Source: Distichodus sexfasciatus
Lineage: Eukaryota; Chordata; Actinopteri; Characiformes; Distichodontidae
NCBI GenBank assembly: GCA_032718565.1
Contig: JAVGVS010000020.1
Location: 2,279,215-2,343,214 of the forward strand
Reading direction: 5' to 3'
DNA length: 64,000 nt
The translations under genes were made by a program, and so were the position numbers. Numbering within the stretch: the first letter of the stretch is position 1; each line of letters opens with the position of its first letter. Below, in pieces: positions 11,415 to 24,169 of the stretch. The notes under the pieces are model-generated. The model saw nothing but the letters and a program-made list of their open reading frames with translations. It did not search any database and was not told the DNA's origin.

Positions 11415-12573
11415 ATTTAAGTCATCCCTCCGTCCATACATCCTTTCATGCATCTCTGTCTGTCTGTCCATTTCTCCCTTTCAATGCTCTATCACTGCTC
11501 CTCTTCTTTCTCGACAGCTTTTGTCACCTCGTTACCTCTCCTTCCCTTTTTCTCGCTTTGCCGCTCTGCTCTGCTCTGCTCTGCTCTCTCTCTCTCTCTC
11601 TCTTTCAAATCTCTCTCTTCCTAGAGGCTAGTGAGGAGTCTTATTCAGCAGTTTATCCACTAAACTCTCCACCGCTTAGTCTTTTAAAAATATATTCACT
11701 CTGCAAACTCTGTTGGTTTATAGTAGTTATCAGCCCCTCTGTTTTGACTCTTAAAGAGAAAAAATGTTTTTTGTGGAATATGAAAGATTTCCAAAAACAA
11801 TTGGAAAGTGGGAGACGGGCGTAGACACACATACAAACAGACACAGACATGAATTTATATGTATATATAGTAGGGCTATTTAAATGAAAGAGCAGATTTC
11901 ATAAATTTATTTCAAACAATCTGTATGAGACAGAAACACATTCCGCACATCACTGGATAGAGGAAAGTTCAGCGTTTGGTCCTATGGTCCTTGAGGTAGC
12001 ATGCACTCAACACGGTCGCCATGTGTAGCGTGAAAAACATCGACAGGCCATTTCTCCTGAGCGGTTGTCTACATATTTTACTGTAAACGAGAAACAGCGC
12101 TAAGTGGCCTTCACTGGTACTTTTAGGTGGGCTTTTAAAAACTTTAAACCTTGAAGACCTGCTAAACCATTCCAGGAAAATACTTCATGAATCTTATTGA
12201 AAGAATGCCAAGAGTGTGCAAAGCTGTCATCAAAGTGAAATGTGGCTACTTTGAAGAGTCTAAAATATAAAACATATTCTGGTTTGTTAAACACTTTTTT
12301 TGTTTACAGCACGATTCTCTAATGTGCATAATGTGTGTGTGTGTGTGTGTGTTTGTGTATATACCCCACAACGAAATGTGACCTCTGCATTTGACCCAAT
12401 AGGCACCTTTTGTGAACTCCTTTGGAGCAGTGTTTAGGGATGTTACCTCAGTGGTACCATTACTGGTACTAGTACCTACCAACTCACTACCAACTAGAGA
12501 GAGAGAGAGGAAGAGATTTTGTGTTGTGTGCGTGTGTGTGTGTATGTGTGTACCCAGTAAGCAGAACCATACA
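11415..12573 (+). other. intron DNA: CT-rich segment, GT run and a SINE fragment
   Basis: CT-rich stretch at about 11490-11610, TG run at about 12330-12352, and a minus-strand family-B SINE-like fragment at about 12358-12485. No exon seen. Confidence 0.6.
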
Positions 12574-12809
12574 TGACCCGATCTGCCGTAATGAGTCGGA
12601 AGTTGGCGTTCTATTTATTTAGATACGGGCCGATTATGTTGAAAAACATCACAACAGTATCGATTTTTCTTTTTCAGAATTTTGAAGACCTTTTCTTTCA
12701 TATAAGACCAAAAAAGAAAAATCGATATTTTTGATGTTTGTCAACATAATCGGCCCGTATCTAAATAAATAGAACGCCGACTTCCGACTCATTACGGCAG
12801 ATCGGGTCA
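12574..12809. mobile_element. near-perfect palindromic MITE
   Basis: A 236-bp inverted repeat. The first arm starts TGACCCGATCTGCCGTAATG and the second ends with its exact complement. The arms extend about 100 bases each with few mismatches (GTTGGCG against GTCGGCG, for example) around a short AT-rich loop near 12670-12710. It would fold into a long hairpin. Confidence 0.9.
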
Positions 12810-14303
12810 CATATGTGAATTTGCTGATAGACACACAAACTCTGCGCTCCACTGCGCAAAATGTTATCAGTGTTTTTGCATTCTCTGTGATCTATACAAC
12901 AAGCTTGCACTCTAAAACAGTCTGGTGCCATATGTTTACCCTCTCCCTGGAGAGACTACCTGCCTTCTACTGCACTTCCACACCATACAGTATACACTTC
13001 TAGAGGAGTGTGTGTGTGTGTGTGTGTGTATGTGTGTGTGGGTCTGTCTCAATTAGAATTTACATGGAATTTAGGATCCATGCCTATTTGGATGAGTGTT
13101 AATTTAGATGGGTGATTAGGTGTGCGTGTGTGTGTGTGTGTGTGTGTGTTACACGTGTACTTCTATGTCCAAGTCTGCTCTGCTGATTGGTTTTATATAG
13201 TAGGAGTGGGTGTGTGTTGAGAGAGAGAGTGTTTGAATTTGAGTTACATATTAAGAATGTGAGTTAATTTACATACAATAAGTGTGTGTGTGTGTGTGAA
13301 GAAGATAGTTTGCACTTCATGATTGGTTTGTACCCAGCAGGTGAACCCCACTGAGACGCAAACCTGCTTCACACAACCTCTGTTCTCACACATTCTCATA
13401 GGAAACCTGTGATATTTATAGACTGAAAGTTCTTACACCACTGAGTGTGAGTGAGTGAGTGAGTGAGTGTGTGCGTGTGTGTGTCCATGCATACATGTAT
13501 GAATATGAGGGTTTTATTTGTGAACACAATGCCAAAGCTCCGCCCATCATAAACTCAGCCCCTCATATCAGTTTAACACAGTCCCATAAATATGCAAATA
13601 GTCTGACTCGCTGCAAACACACAAATGCAAAGTCATGTTTCCTCGCGCTTCATCAAACACACCAGCATAAATATTCATCCCTGTTCATGGAGATAAACAC
13701 CACATGACTAATTACTACGCCACAGGAGAGCAGTGACATGTTTTATGTATATAGATGCACCGCATATACGAAGGGACTTTCTCTCTCTCTTTATCTTTCA
13801 CTCTATCTTCCCTCAGCTCTCTCTCTCCCCCTCTCTCTCTCTCTCTCTCTCTGACATGATGTAGGGTCAGATGGAGTCCACTGTGCTCATAATTAGGTTT
13901 AACATTAGGCTCATTTGTCCTGCTGAAATGTGTCGTGTTGTGTGTGTGTGTGGAGAGCTGGAGCTGGAGCGGGAGTGTGCAGACATAGAGAATGGAGTCT
14001 AGATTTAGCTGTTCAAACTGCCCCCTACTGTCTCGGATGACATCACTCATTCACTCTCATGACATCACACACACATGCACACGCACTTACCCACATTTTA
14101 CCGCCTGTGTGGCTAATCCAAATGTAAAGGAGTCGTGTGGAGTGCTCACACACTAAAAGGATTACAGAGGAATAGAATGGTGGCTGAGAGGCTCATACTC
14201 ATTCGCTAAGGCTTTGAGGTTCATTCACTCTGAAAACAGTCTCAAGACTGAAATAAAAGAGAGAGAGAATTATGAATGAGATTCTGAAATCATCGTTGTA
14301 ACT
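12810..14303 (+). other. intron DNA with many short GT runs
   Basis: TG tracts near 13010, 13125, 13285 and 13470, and a CT tract at about 13805-13852. Otherwise unremarkable. Confidence 0.55.
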
Positions 14304-15018
14304 AGGGTTGCACGATAATTTTGGAAACATATCAGATTCGGCCGATAATTGTCATCGGTATCGGACCGATGCTTAGATTTGCTCTATATTTCCAGCCGAT
14401 ATTGGATGACGCATTCATCGTGCGTCGGTAAGGTAGCGCTTGTGCCAGGCACGTTCAATTTTATACAGCCTTCTGTCTTAAAATGTATTATTTTGTGAGC
14501 ACGGAGTGGAACGTTCGCGAGCAAAATCTCTTGTCTTTACACGCTCAATATTTTTAACTAACTAAACTGCATATTTGCCTCACTGGGCTCACACTTATGG
14601 TATGGTAGGTAAGGTGCTCTTACCATACTTTTCTATGCGATAGGAATAATCTCAAGAAATAGACGGGGTTGCAGCTTAACGGCTCTCTGCGCACTACGTA
14701 GGGCACATGGAGTGTCACACTTGCCCTATTTGACTTGGTACACCACATAGACCGAGAGGTGACTTTTTCTTAAAATGTTGTGCACTATGCTTAAAATGCT
14801 CCGCCTTCGCTCCACTCTGTTTTCACGCATGCTTGACTTGGTTAGAAATGTCAGAGTTATGGAGCTATTTTTGTGCCAAAATTCTGAGTGTGTAGTGGAA
14901 CTTTGGCGAGCAAAATATCTTGGCTTAATTCTGCCTCTGCTCACTCTCGAATATGCCTTCCTCATGTATGATAAACTCATTAAAAAATCAGCCAGTAATT
15001 CCCATATCGTGCATCACT
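14304..15018. mobile_element. non-autonomous TIR element, GGTTGCACGATA family
   Basis: Left end AGGGTTGCACGATAATT and right end TATCGTGCATCACT are inverted repeats. The ends are full of CGATA/TATCG pieces (CATCGGTATCGGACCGATGC). The interior resembles the copies at 33466-34106 and 20283-20735. No transposase frame survives. Confidence 0.8.
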
Positions 15019-15556
15019 ACCTATAACAGTTTCATGTGATACATCAGTCGAACTGTAACAAAGTGGGGTTTGACGTGAGCTCTCGATTAGACAAGAGGTG
15101 TCTTTTTCTTTTTCAGCATTTTATTCGCTGATTTCTCGTCATGTCTTTCCTCACCTCTCAGCATCTTGCTTATTTAACCTCAAGGAAAGGGAGTTATGAG
15201 TCTTCATCTTTTTTTAGACACTGTCACATTCCGCTGCTCTTAAGAGGTAATGACTCTTAATAATTTAACAGCGTTTAATGAAAACCTCTGTCTTGCTCCA
15301 TTAAACAAAGCACTTTACAAATTCCCAATAAAGCAATCTGGAGAAACACACAGCGTCCCGATCATCAACTGATGCTGATGCTTGCCGACTCTCTCTCCCC
15401 AGCTGTCTCGGTTTGTGAAACGAAGTTGGTTTTAATCCATCGTGGGTTTCTCAAGAGCTAATACTGATTTACATCCACAACACACTGAATGATTCATGCT
15501 TTACGTGTGAAGTGCTGGAGAATAAGACATCTGTCGTTCCTCTGGTCTTCCTGCAG

Positions 15557-15731
15557 AACGGTCAGAAGGTGCTTTCCCGTCAGATCAACACCAGGGAGCC
15601 AGTGAAAGGCATGTTGATGTCCTACACCATAACAGACCTGCGGATTCCTGTGTCCTACGAGGTGGGTCTGACGCCCATCACCACCTTCAGCACCGGAGAC
15701 ACCGTCACTCGGATCATCCAGTACTCAGAGC
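15557..15731 (+). CDS. mdga1: MDGA exon: FnIII-like domain, second half
   Basis: Acceptor TTCCTGCAG and donor GTAAGT. The exon starts in phase 0 with NGQKVLSRQINTREPVKG, continues into YTITDLRIPVSYEVGLTP and ends IIQYSE plus one base. The TDLRxPxSYEVxLTP block matches the F/G strand region of the FnIII-like domain in MDGA proteins and joins directly to VQQ of the previous exon. Mammalian MDGA1, as I recall it, carries a short linker of about ten residues between this point and the MAM domain. That linker is not in the exon found next, so a small exon in the following intron is possible. Confidence 0.92.
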
Positions 15732-16234
15732 GTAAGTCAATGATGTGATCAAACCCCTAATCAGTGGTACTCTCCCAGCTGTTTTCTTGCATGCTTTATC
15801 TCGTGCACCCAATCTCTACGTCTTGAAAACATGTCTAGTTCAAATGCTGCTGCTAATGCCAAGATGCGATTTCTCTCTATTGTAAAAGAAAAGCTCTTTT
15901 ATGTCGGCTGAACTACCAATCTCAAAGGAACACGTTACAATGTTTACAATAAATTGGAATGAATACGGAAGTGCCCTATGCCGCTTTTTGTAACTTTGCA
16001 ACAGCAAGCGCTGAGAGAAGCGCAGATAAAGTGTTCTGGAAGTGAGATTTTGAGCATTATCTCAGCTGAAAAACTGTGATTGGTGGACACAGGTCCTTAA
16101 TTAGCCTTAAATATATATGACATACTGGCATGTAAGTTATAATTGTAATTTCTTTTAATAGATATTTTGCATCTGCCTCCATGTGCTGTGTGTTCTGGAC
16201 TTCTAGGACCGTCTTTTGATGTGCACAATTCTGT
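15732..16234 (+). other. intron DNA without recognised feature
   Basis: Single-copy looking AT-rich sequence after the donor. No exon seen. Confidence 0.5.
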
Positions 16235-16620
16235 ATTTACATTTACAGCATTTAGCATTTAGCATGAAAGTTCACAGACAAATGTACATTATTTTAAATT
16301 ATTTTTTTGAAGGGGAAAAAACTACGTAAACAGTAATTATGAGGGGTAAATTAGTCCCCTAGATACTCCTTGAAGAGCTGTGTCTTCAGACAACTTTTGA
16401 AGACAGCAAGAGACTCAGCAATTCTTATGGCAAGAGGAAGTTCGTTGCAACACTGAGGAGCCAGCACAGCAAAGAGTCTTGATGCATGACTTCCTCTTCT
16501 TTTATGTAGAGGTGGTTCCAGATGAGCAGCGCTTGATGCTCTGAGAGGACGAGAAGTGACACGTTGCTATAGTCTAGCGTATATAGTATACTATAGTATA
16601 GCTGAGGGGAATGCACACAT
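16235..16620 (+). repeat. dispersed repeat (ACATTTACAGCATTTAGCA type)
   Basis: Contains ATTTACATTTACAGCATTTAG, TGTCTTCAGACAACTTTTGAAG, GATGCATGACTTCCTCTTCT and GATGCTCTGAGAGGAC. The same order is found at 44690-44900 with moderate divergence. Confidence 0.75.
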
Positions 16621-17422
16621 AATTGGCATTACATTCTGCCAAAATAAGTTATGAGGATGTGGCTGTCCTATAGGACGTAATGAATGGATAAATCAGCATG
16701 CCCAACATGCAGTTAATAACACAGATTAACAGGATTAATTGAGATTATGTTTTCATTAAACTCTTCACACTACCTTTAAGTGCAGTTTTGGATCCAGTTT
16801 CTGGCTAGGCTTCTGGAATAACATTCTATCTCATCATAAAGTTTGGAGCACCAGCAGCAAGGCTCGGAGCTCCTGTAAGCCAGCGTGAAAAAATGGAAGC
16901 TGGAATTAACGGCACGCAATTTGTTAACGTGCAATATGAAGGCTTCCGGATTGCTCCTTAGGGCTACTGTTAACTACACTAGTGAGAAAAGGCAATGTTT
17001 CTCCTCTAAAACGCACTGCGAAATTAAAAACGCATCTCTGCTTTCAATTAAAACCAAGAACGGGCCTCCCGTGCCCTCGTACTGCTGCACAAGTCATTAC
17101 AGAGCAACGCCGAGGAACAAACACACTTCTTACAGTTATACAGGGAAATGATGTGGAGGAACTCTAGCACTGCTGAAGGCGTGGGGTTGGATGTGTGCAT
17201 GTTTACATTGAAAATGGTTATAAGTCATAAGAAGGTCTCTGGCGAACCTTTACCGCTGATCTGGGGTCAGGTAGAGCTGTGATGTCTCAGCAAGAATATT
17301 AGATTGGATTTAGGCTCGGATTTAAAGATTTAAAGTCAGTATCAGTATGTGCATCTATGTGGGAGATGATCGTATTCTAAACTGCGTCCTAATCCCTGCA
17401 CACCATCCATCCTGGCAGTATC
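16621..17422 (+). other. intron DNA without recognised feature
   Basis: Balanced composition at about 16860-17160 with overlapping short open frames but no splice-flanked exon or recognisable domain. Confidence 0.45.
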
Positions 17423-17735
17423 ACACACACACACACACACACACAGTCTTGTATTACTATCTTTATGAGGTCTTTCCATAGACTCCTATAATGACTAGAT
17501 GTATATAATTTTACACCTACACCTAATCCTAACCCTAACCTTAACCTCAGTAACCAAAAGCACATCTTTTACCTCTTTTAGTTTCTCCAAAATAAAAACA
17601 AGCACATTTTCTATAAGTCATTTTTTCCTCATAGGGACCTCTCAAATGTCCCCACAAAGCTAAACAGATAAAAAGTGCTTTTTAGGGACTGTCACGATAA
17701 ATACATGGACACACACACACACACACACACACTTC
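17423..17735 (+). repeat. second copy of the telomere-like-containing dispersed repeat
   Basis: Very close to 4875-5160, again between CA runs, including TCTTGTATTACTATCTTTAT, CTAACCCTAACCTTAACC and the GATAAATACATGG end. Confidence 0.88.
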
Positions 17736-17859
17736 AACCCTGTATGCTTACACTCTTTTTTTTTTTGTCTGTTTTCAGCTTGCACTTTTGAGAACCTTCT
17801 GAGTAAAGACAGATCTCCACCATATCCATAATATCTCTCTACACCTCTCCCCATTTACC

Positions 17860-19150
<1,291 letters not shown>

Positions 19151-19670
19151 CCCTCCCCAGTTCAAGTTCAATTAAATTCAACACGGCTGTGCTGGCAGTC
19201 TGCTCTCACAGCTTTTCCAAAGTGTTACAATTAAGAAAACATAGATTAGAACAGAAGAGAGGACGGTGGGACAAACTGAGGAGGAAGAGCAGGAGAAGGA
19301 GGCTGTAGCTGTAAGACAGGAACCTCGCTGGTTTATCCCAAAACCTTAACGTAAAACCTTTTCGAATGAAGTGGAGCCAAAAATAGCTGCTTATTTTGTG
19401 AAAGAAACCGCTGTAGTCTCTCCCAGCCTTCGTGATATTTCAGGGCTGGAAAAGAGAAAATATTGCTGCTGGATATAATATAACCATCCCAAACGAGAGG
19501 AGACCTTTTACACACACTAATCAAGTTTAATGCGGTGTGTAAAACATGGAAAGTGGATGTCATATTTCTCTCCATCTTAAAAAAAAATCCCCCCACTTCC
19601 TTTCATCGTTTTTTTTTTTTTTCTGGTCTTCCTGTCAGACCCGCGGCCACACATCCCACCTGAATCTATT

Positions 19671-20016
19671 CATTCATTCATTCATTCATTATCTGAACCA
19701 CTGAATCCCAACTGGGGGGACCGGAGCCTGTCCCGGAAACTTACGGGCGCAAGGTGGGGAACAACCCTGAGCGTGCGCCAACACACCGCAGGGCACACAC
19801 ACTCACGCAGTCACACTCTCACTCACACTTTACGGGCCCAATTTAGAGACGCCAATTAATCTATAGCGCGTGCCTTTGGACTGTGAGAGGAAACTGGAGC
19901 AAACACGGGGAGAGCAAGCAAGCTCCACGCATCCCTACAGCTGTCTCTGGGGTTCGACCTCAGGACCTTCTCGCTGTGAGGCGGCAGCGCTAACCACTGT
20001 GCCGCCGTGCTGCCCA
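19671..20016 (-). mobile_element. family-A tRNA-derived SINE-like element with 11-bp target duplication
   Basis: Minus-oriented. From the right end it reads GGGCAGCACGGCGGCACAGT, then a B-box-like GGTTCGA region, then a GTGTTTGCTCCAGTTTCC-type block, and ends in an ATGA-type tail (TTCATTCATTC here). The 11-mer CTGAATCTATT flanks both ends (19660-19670 and 20017-20027). The insertion lies about 60 bp from the next exon's acceptor. Confidence 0.9.
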
Positions 20017-20078
20017 CTGAATCTATTATTACCTGTATTTTGGTATCAGCGCTCAAGCTTTCTCTTCTCTCTCTTTAG

Positions 20079-20231
20079 ATCACGTGTGTGGTTTTGAGGA
20101 CGTGAGGATATGCGGCTTCTCTCAGGACCGCAGCGATGTGTTTGACTGGACCAGACAGAACCATCTGAGCCAGAACCCGAAACGCTCAGTCAACACCGGG
20201 CCTGATACTGACAGGAGTGGGACAAAAGAAG
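20079..20231 (+). CDS. mdga1: MDGA exon: start of MAM domain
   Basis: Acceptor CTCTTTAG and donor GTACAC, phase 1 at both ends. The exon encodes HVCGFEDVRICGFSQDRSD, then FDWTRQNHLSQNPKRS and NTGPDTDRSGTKE. This is the classic MAM start: two cysteines about eight residues apart, an FDW motif and the TGPxxD segment. MAM domains are extracellular adhesion modules. The SINE just upstream leaves only about 50 bp of original polypyrimidine and branch region before the acceptor. Confidence 0.94.
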
Positions 20232-20867
20232 GTACACACACACACACACACACACACTTACAGGCATGTGTTGCGAGTGTAATACCACCATATGATAGTA
20301 TATCGATACATTAAACAATACGATTCTGCCGATATCACAAAATTTGCTAAGATTTCAGTTCTGGAGCCAGCGATCAATAGCAAGACTATATCATATTCTG
20401 ATTTAACCTAAAAAAGGTACCACTGAGGTACTCATCAGCAGACTCGAGTGAGGACGGAGCACGTCAAGTGCACGTGCAGGGAGAGTTGAGCATGTAATGA
20501 AGAGATTTTCCACTGTGTGCTCCGAATTTTGGTACACAATACATTTACAACAGAAGGCACGGGCCTCCTCGGACTTTGGACATTCCTGGTGTACTGTAAG
20601 CACAACATTTCCGACATGGAATAAATGTATCATCAAATACCGGCTGGAAATATTGGGCAAATCTGAGCATCAGACCCCATAGCGATGATAATACAAAAAG
20701 CAAATATCAACAGATTCCGATATTGTTGTGCAACTCATATTATTATTATTATTATTATTATATTGTCCTGCTCTAGTCAAGTAATGAGTGTTCCAGCTTG
20801 TTGAATACGCTGCTTGGCGGCGTGTCTAATGTGATGCTGATGCTGTGTCTCGGTCTTGCTGTAACAG
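20232..20867 (+). other. intron within the MAM domain
   Basis: 636 bp, GTACAC to AACAG. It contains a CA run at its start, the diverged element at 20283-20735 and a short ATT run. Confidence 0.85.
20283..20735. mobile_element. diverged copy of the GGTTGCACGATA-family element
   Basis: Shares CATTTCCGACATGGAATAAA-like and ATGTATCATCAAATAC-like internal blocks with 34010-34050. It ends ATTCCGATATTGTTGTGCAA, close to the right end at 34106. The left end is decayed. Confidence 0.6.
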
Positions 20868-21029
20868 GTTATTATATGTACATTGAGACATCACGACCAC
20901 GTCAGAAAGGAGACCGAGCCAGACTTCTCTCCCCCCTCTACAACGTCACGGCGGCTCGGGGCCCCTCCGGCTCGGGCAGGGTGCCTTACTGTGTCTCCTT
21001 CTTCTACCACATGAACGGCAAACACATCG
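20868..21029 (+). CDS. mdga1: MDGA exon: MAM domain, middle part with an extra Gly/Ser-rich loop
   Basis: Acceptor GTAACAG and donor GTAAGC, phase 1 at both ends. The exon encodes GYYMYIETSRPRQKGDRARL, SPLYNVTA, a loop RGPSGSGRVP, then YCVSFFYHMNGKHIG. The third MAM cysteine lies in YCVSFFYHM. An N-V-T sequon precedes the loop. Mammalian MDGA1, as I remember it, has only about two residues between the NxSA sequon region and the YCVSF motif. Here there are about ten (20954-20986), GC-rich and in frame. This looks like a lineage-specific loop insertion or a sequence variant. Confidence 0.93.
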
Positions 21030-21035
21030 GTAAGC

Positions 21036-21066
<31 letters not shown>

Positions 21067-21936
21067 TAGCCAAAGTTATTTTGAGTGTTAACGCATGGAG
21101 TTGTAACTTAAAGTGACATCTGTCTGGTCTCAGCAGTCCAAGGCAGCTAGTTTTGTGTGCATGTGTGTGTGCGTGTGTGTGTGCGTGTGTGTGTGTGTAT
21201 GTGTGTGTGTGCATGTGTGTGTGTGTCGATTTGATTGTCTTTTGCTGTTTGGCACCTTCCCAGAGAGGTGGCCTTAGAGGAGAGGACATCTGTCACACAT
21301 CTGTCACACTAATGTTGTACTCGCAACTGTAAGACACACACACACACACATACCCACACACACCCACACACACACACACACGCACAGTTGGGGCTTGTCA
21401 GAAAAGTGGAGAGAGGCAATTGTCACTATTGCAGTCTCCGCCTCCTCTTGTCCCTGTCAAATTATCAGCCACCTCTGTTCAGTCCCATTAGGCTATATAC
21501 AGTATGTGTGTGTGTGTGTGCGTGGGAGGGAAGTATTAAGAATACACTCTCTAGCTTTGCCCCGTCACAGTCAGTGTGTATGTGTCTGAGCTCAGGTTTA
21601 ATTTGAGAACCATATCCCTCTGGATGGTGTACTGTGAAACGTTTCATTGTGACGCTAAGCTTTCTGGGAATATGTCACATTATCCATCTATTACCACCTC
21701 ACTCATGCTGTGTGTGTGTGTGGGGGGGGGGGTGTGGGTGTGTAAAGATTTTCAGTAAGTACTGTAAAGGTCCCCTTGTACAGTGTGATGTTTATACCCA
21801 TGGAAACTACACTGCTGCATTGTTTAATATAACATACTGAAACACACACACACACGTCATTGCACTTTTTGGGACATTCCATAACTATAGCTAAAAATTC
21901 TGTTCCTGCCACTAAAGCTAACATTAATCCTAACGT
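21030..21936 (+). other. intron start: GA run, GT and CA microsatellites
   Basis: GA run directly after the donor (21036-21062), GT runs at 21155-21225, CA runs at 21335-21385 and a GT/G run at 21710-21740. No exon seen. Confidence 0.7.
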
Positions 21937-22220
21937 CTAGAGGTCGACCGATATTGTTTTTGAGGGGCGATATCCATATCCAAACTCCTTCTCTCCTCTT
22001 GTCCTCCTCGGAGCTTCACGCTGTGCTCGTGTGCGAGTGTGGTGTGAGTGACAACAAGGCTTCAGCGTTGATTGGCTACCACTTGTGTGACATGTAGCCA
22101 ATCAGAGACTGTTGTGGGCGGGACATTAAATGCAGCAGCGAGTCGAGAGCAAACGGCACAGAGAGAATAGACAAAATTTAACACCGATACCGTAAATGCT
22201 TAGGATCGGGCCCGGCTGAG
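21937..22220 (+). mobile_element. truncated copy of the GAGGTCGACCGATATTG element family
   Basis: Starts CTAGAGGTCGACCGATATTG. It shares the ATTGGCTACCACTTGTGTGA and AGCCAATCAGAGACTGTTGT blocks with the copies at 29316-29760 and 46300-46759. The right terminus is missing. Confidence 0.8.
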
Positions 22221-22588
22221 TCTGAAGTTAGTCATAAAATAAGTGTTGGCCAGAAACACACACACATCAACACACACACACTCCCTGCAAGCCCTTTTTT
22301 ACGTCCTTTTTCTAGAATCATTATTTTTTGAGTTTTGAGAATGAAAAATGTCTCGAGTTTCATTTGTAATCTTATTTAAATGTTTGTATTGAAAAGATTA
22401 TGGGATGATTGATCAGTTTCATCCTGACAACTTGAATATGTGTGTGTGAGAGAAAGAGAGAGAGAGTGTGTGTAGCAGGGTTGTGTAAGGTCATCGTCTG
22501 ATTTACGGTGGACCGGCGATGCTATCAGTCATTTTCTAAGCTCTTCATTTGACAGCAATCCATTACACAGCTATATCAACATCTTTAG

Positions 22589-22619
<31 letters not shown>
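22221..22619 (+). other. intron DNA with CA, GA and CT runs
   Basis: Short CA run near 22257-22282, GA run near 22450-22466 and CT run near 22590-22606. Nothing else recognised. Confidence 0.5.
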
Positions 22620-22622
<3 letters not shown>

Positions 22623-22745
22623 TCTTGCTATCCTTTCTGAGGTCCCTCGTTTGACTCCCTTAATGACTAGATGTAAATATTATTCAAGCTACACTTAACT
22701 CTAACCTTAACCTCAGTAACCGAAAACAGATCTTATCAAATTTAG
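22620..22745 (+). repeat. partial copy of the telomere-like-containing dispersed repeat
   Basis: CA run, then ATCTTGCTATCCTTTCTGAG, TAATGACTAGATGTAAAT and CTTAACCTCAGTAACCGAAA. Confidence 0.75.
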
Positions 22746-22966
22746 TTGAAAGTCAAAGTCAAAGTAAACTTTATTGTCATCTCTACTGTTTACAAGTATA
22801 CCGAGAGACGAGACGACGGGGCTCCAGTTTACACAGTACAAAGTAAGGCACACAGAGTGAGCAAAAAGTATACACTATAAAATTTAAAATATAAAAACTA
22901 GAGGTTGAGGTACAAAAGAGACAGTATAGTTACATGCAGAATTTAAAACTACAGTTTTGGTCCTGG
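22741..22966 (+). repeat. dispersed repeat split by a SINE
   Basis: Begins GAAAGTCAAAGTCAAAGTAA and TTTATTGTCATCTCTACTG and runs to AGTTTTGGTCCTGG. The remainder seems to resume after the SINE at 23334. Part of it (GTTACATGCAG...GGTCCT) resembles about 1590-1625. I cannot assign the family, although TTTATTGTCA-type starts are seen in LINE tails of fish. Confidence 0.55.
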
Positions 22967-23319
22967 GTGGTGTGGCGGTTAGAGCTGCCACCTCCCAGCG
23001 AGAAGGTCCTGGGTTCGAACCCCGGGGACGGCCGTAGGGCCTTTCTGCGTGGAGTTTGCATGCTCTCCCCGTGTTCGCGTGGGTTTTCTGCAGGTGCTCC
23101 GGTTTCCTCCCACAGTCCAAAGGCATGTGATATAGGTTAATTGGCGACTCTAAATTGGCCCCTTAAGGTGTGTGACTGTGTGAGTGTGTGTGCCCTGTAA
23201 TGTGTTGGCACCTGCCCAGGGCTGGTCCCCGCCTTGCACCCGTGAGTTCCTGGGATAGTCTCCGGGCCCCCCGCGACCCCAGTTGGGATTAAGTTGTATG
23301 GAAAATTGATGAATGAATG
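22967..23319 (+). mobile_element. family-A tRNA-derived SINE-like element with 14-bp target duplication
   Basis: Reads GTGGTGTGGCGGTTAGAGCT, then the B-box-like GGTTCGAACCC, GGAGTTTGCATGCTCTCCCC and CCTCCCACAGTCCAAAGGCA, ending ATGAATGAATG. The 14-mer AGTTTTGGTCCTGG flanks it (22953-22966 and 23320-23333). It is inserted within an older repeat. Confidence 0.93.
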
Positions 23320-23345
23320 AGTTTTGGTCCTGGAGTTATCTTTTT

Positions 23346-23579
23346 GCATCGGTAGTGGTAACAGTTAGGGAGTTGACCACATGATCGAAAGGTCGCCAGT
23401 TCAAATCACGGACCTGTTAAAGTACCATCCTCAACCACTGCTCCCCGGGCGCTGCCCATGTTACTGTACCTGCCCACTGGTCCTTTGACCGATGGGTCAA
23501 ATGCAGAGGGCCCATTTGTTTGTGGTGCACTGTGTGTGCTGTGCTGTGCTGTGTTCACAATGACAAATAATCACTCACT
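23346..23579 (+). repeat. family-B SINE-like repeat, near full length
   Basis: Contains a B-box-like AGTTCAAATCAC, CACTGCTCCCCGGGCGCTGC, GGGTCAAATGCAGAGGGCCC, GTGGTGCACTGTGTG and the end TTCACAATGACAAATAATCA. Confidence 0.88.
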
Positions 23580-24169
23580 TAAATTCACTTTTTGTTATCT
23601 TTTTAGGAAGAATGTATGTGGGATGGTGTTGGTCTAAGTGAGTAAAACTGGTGGTCATATGATTGGGGGTTTAATCCCAGGAATCACTGTAAAACCACTG
23701 AGCAAGGCTGTTAACAACAAGCTGTTCCTACAGTTCTTGTTACAGTTCCTGTAAATGCTGTAAATGTAAATTAGCTCCGCACTATCACCTAAAACCACCC
23801 CACATACTGGCACTCTCACAAAGACCCCCAAAAATCTTCACATTCTATTTAATAAATAATATGGGAAAATATAACTTTTAACTTTTTAAACTAATTTTGG
23901 GGATATGTTTGCTCTGTCCAAAATGACAAATGCGGTTACTAAAACCCTAACAGGACTGTCTTTACTGCCAGCATTTTTGGTACTATTAAAATACAACTTT
24001 AATCCTCTCACAGCTTTTCCTCACCTCTGCCCCCCCCCACCCCTCATCCCCCCCACGTCACATTCTCTTTAGAGTTAGCTCTTCTTTGTCCATGAAGGAG
24101 GCTTTTCAGTCTGTTCCTCTGTTTTCGTCTCTCCTCGCTCCCCCACCACTCTTTCCTGCCGCTTCTTTC
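23580..24169 (+). other. intron DNA without recognised feature
   Basis: AT-rich, then a C-rich segment at about 24030-24055. No exon seen. Confidence 0.5.

Noticed and set aside
19162..19188. Candidate missing microexon after CCCCAG
   Set aside because: The downstream border lacks a GT donor at a suitable position and the encoded residues do not resemble the expected linker.
22990..23030. tRNA gene (A and B box pattern with GGTTCGAACCC)
   Set aside because: The segment is the head of a SINE-like element with a long unrelated tail and target duplications; the cloverleaf is not maintained.
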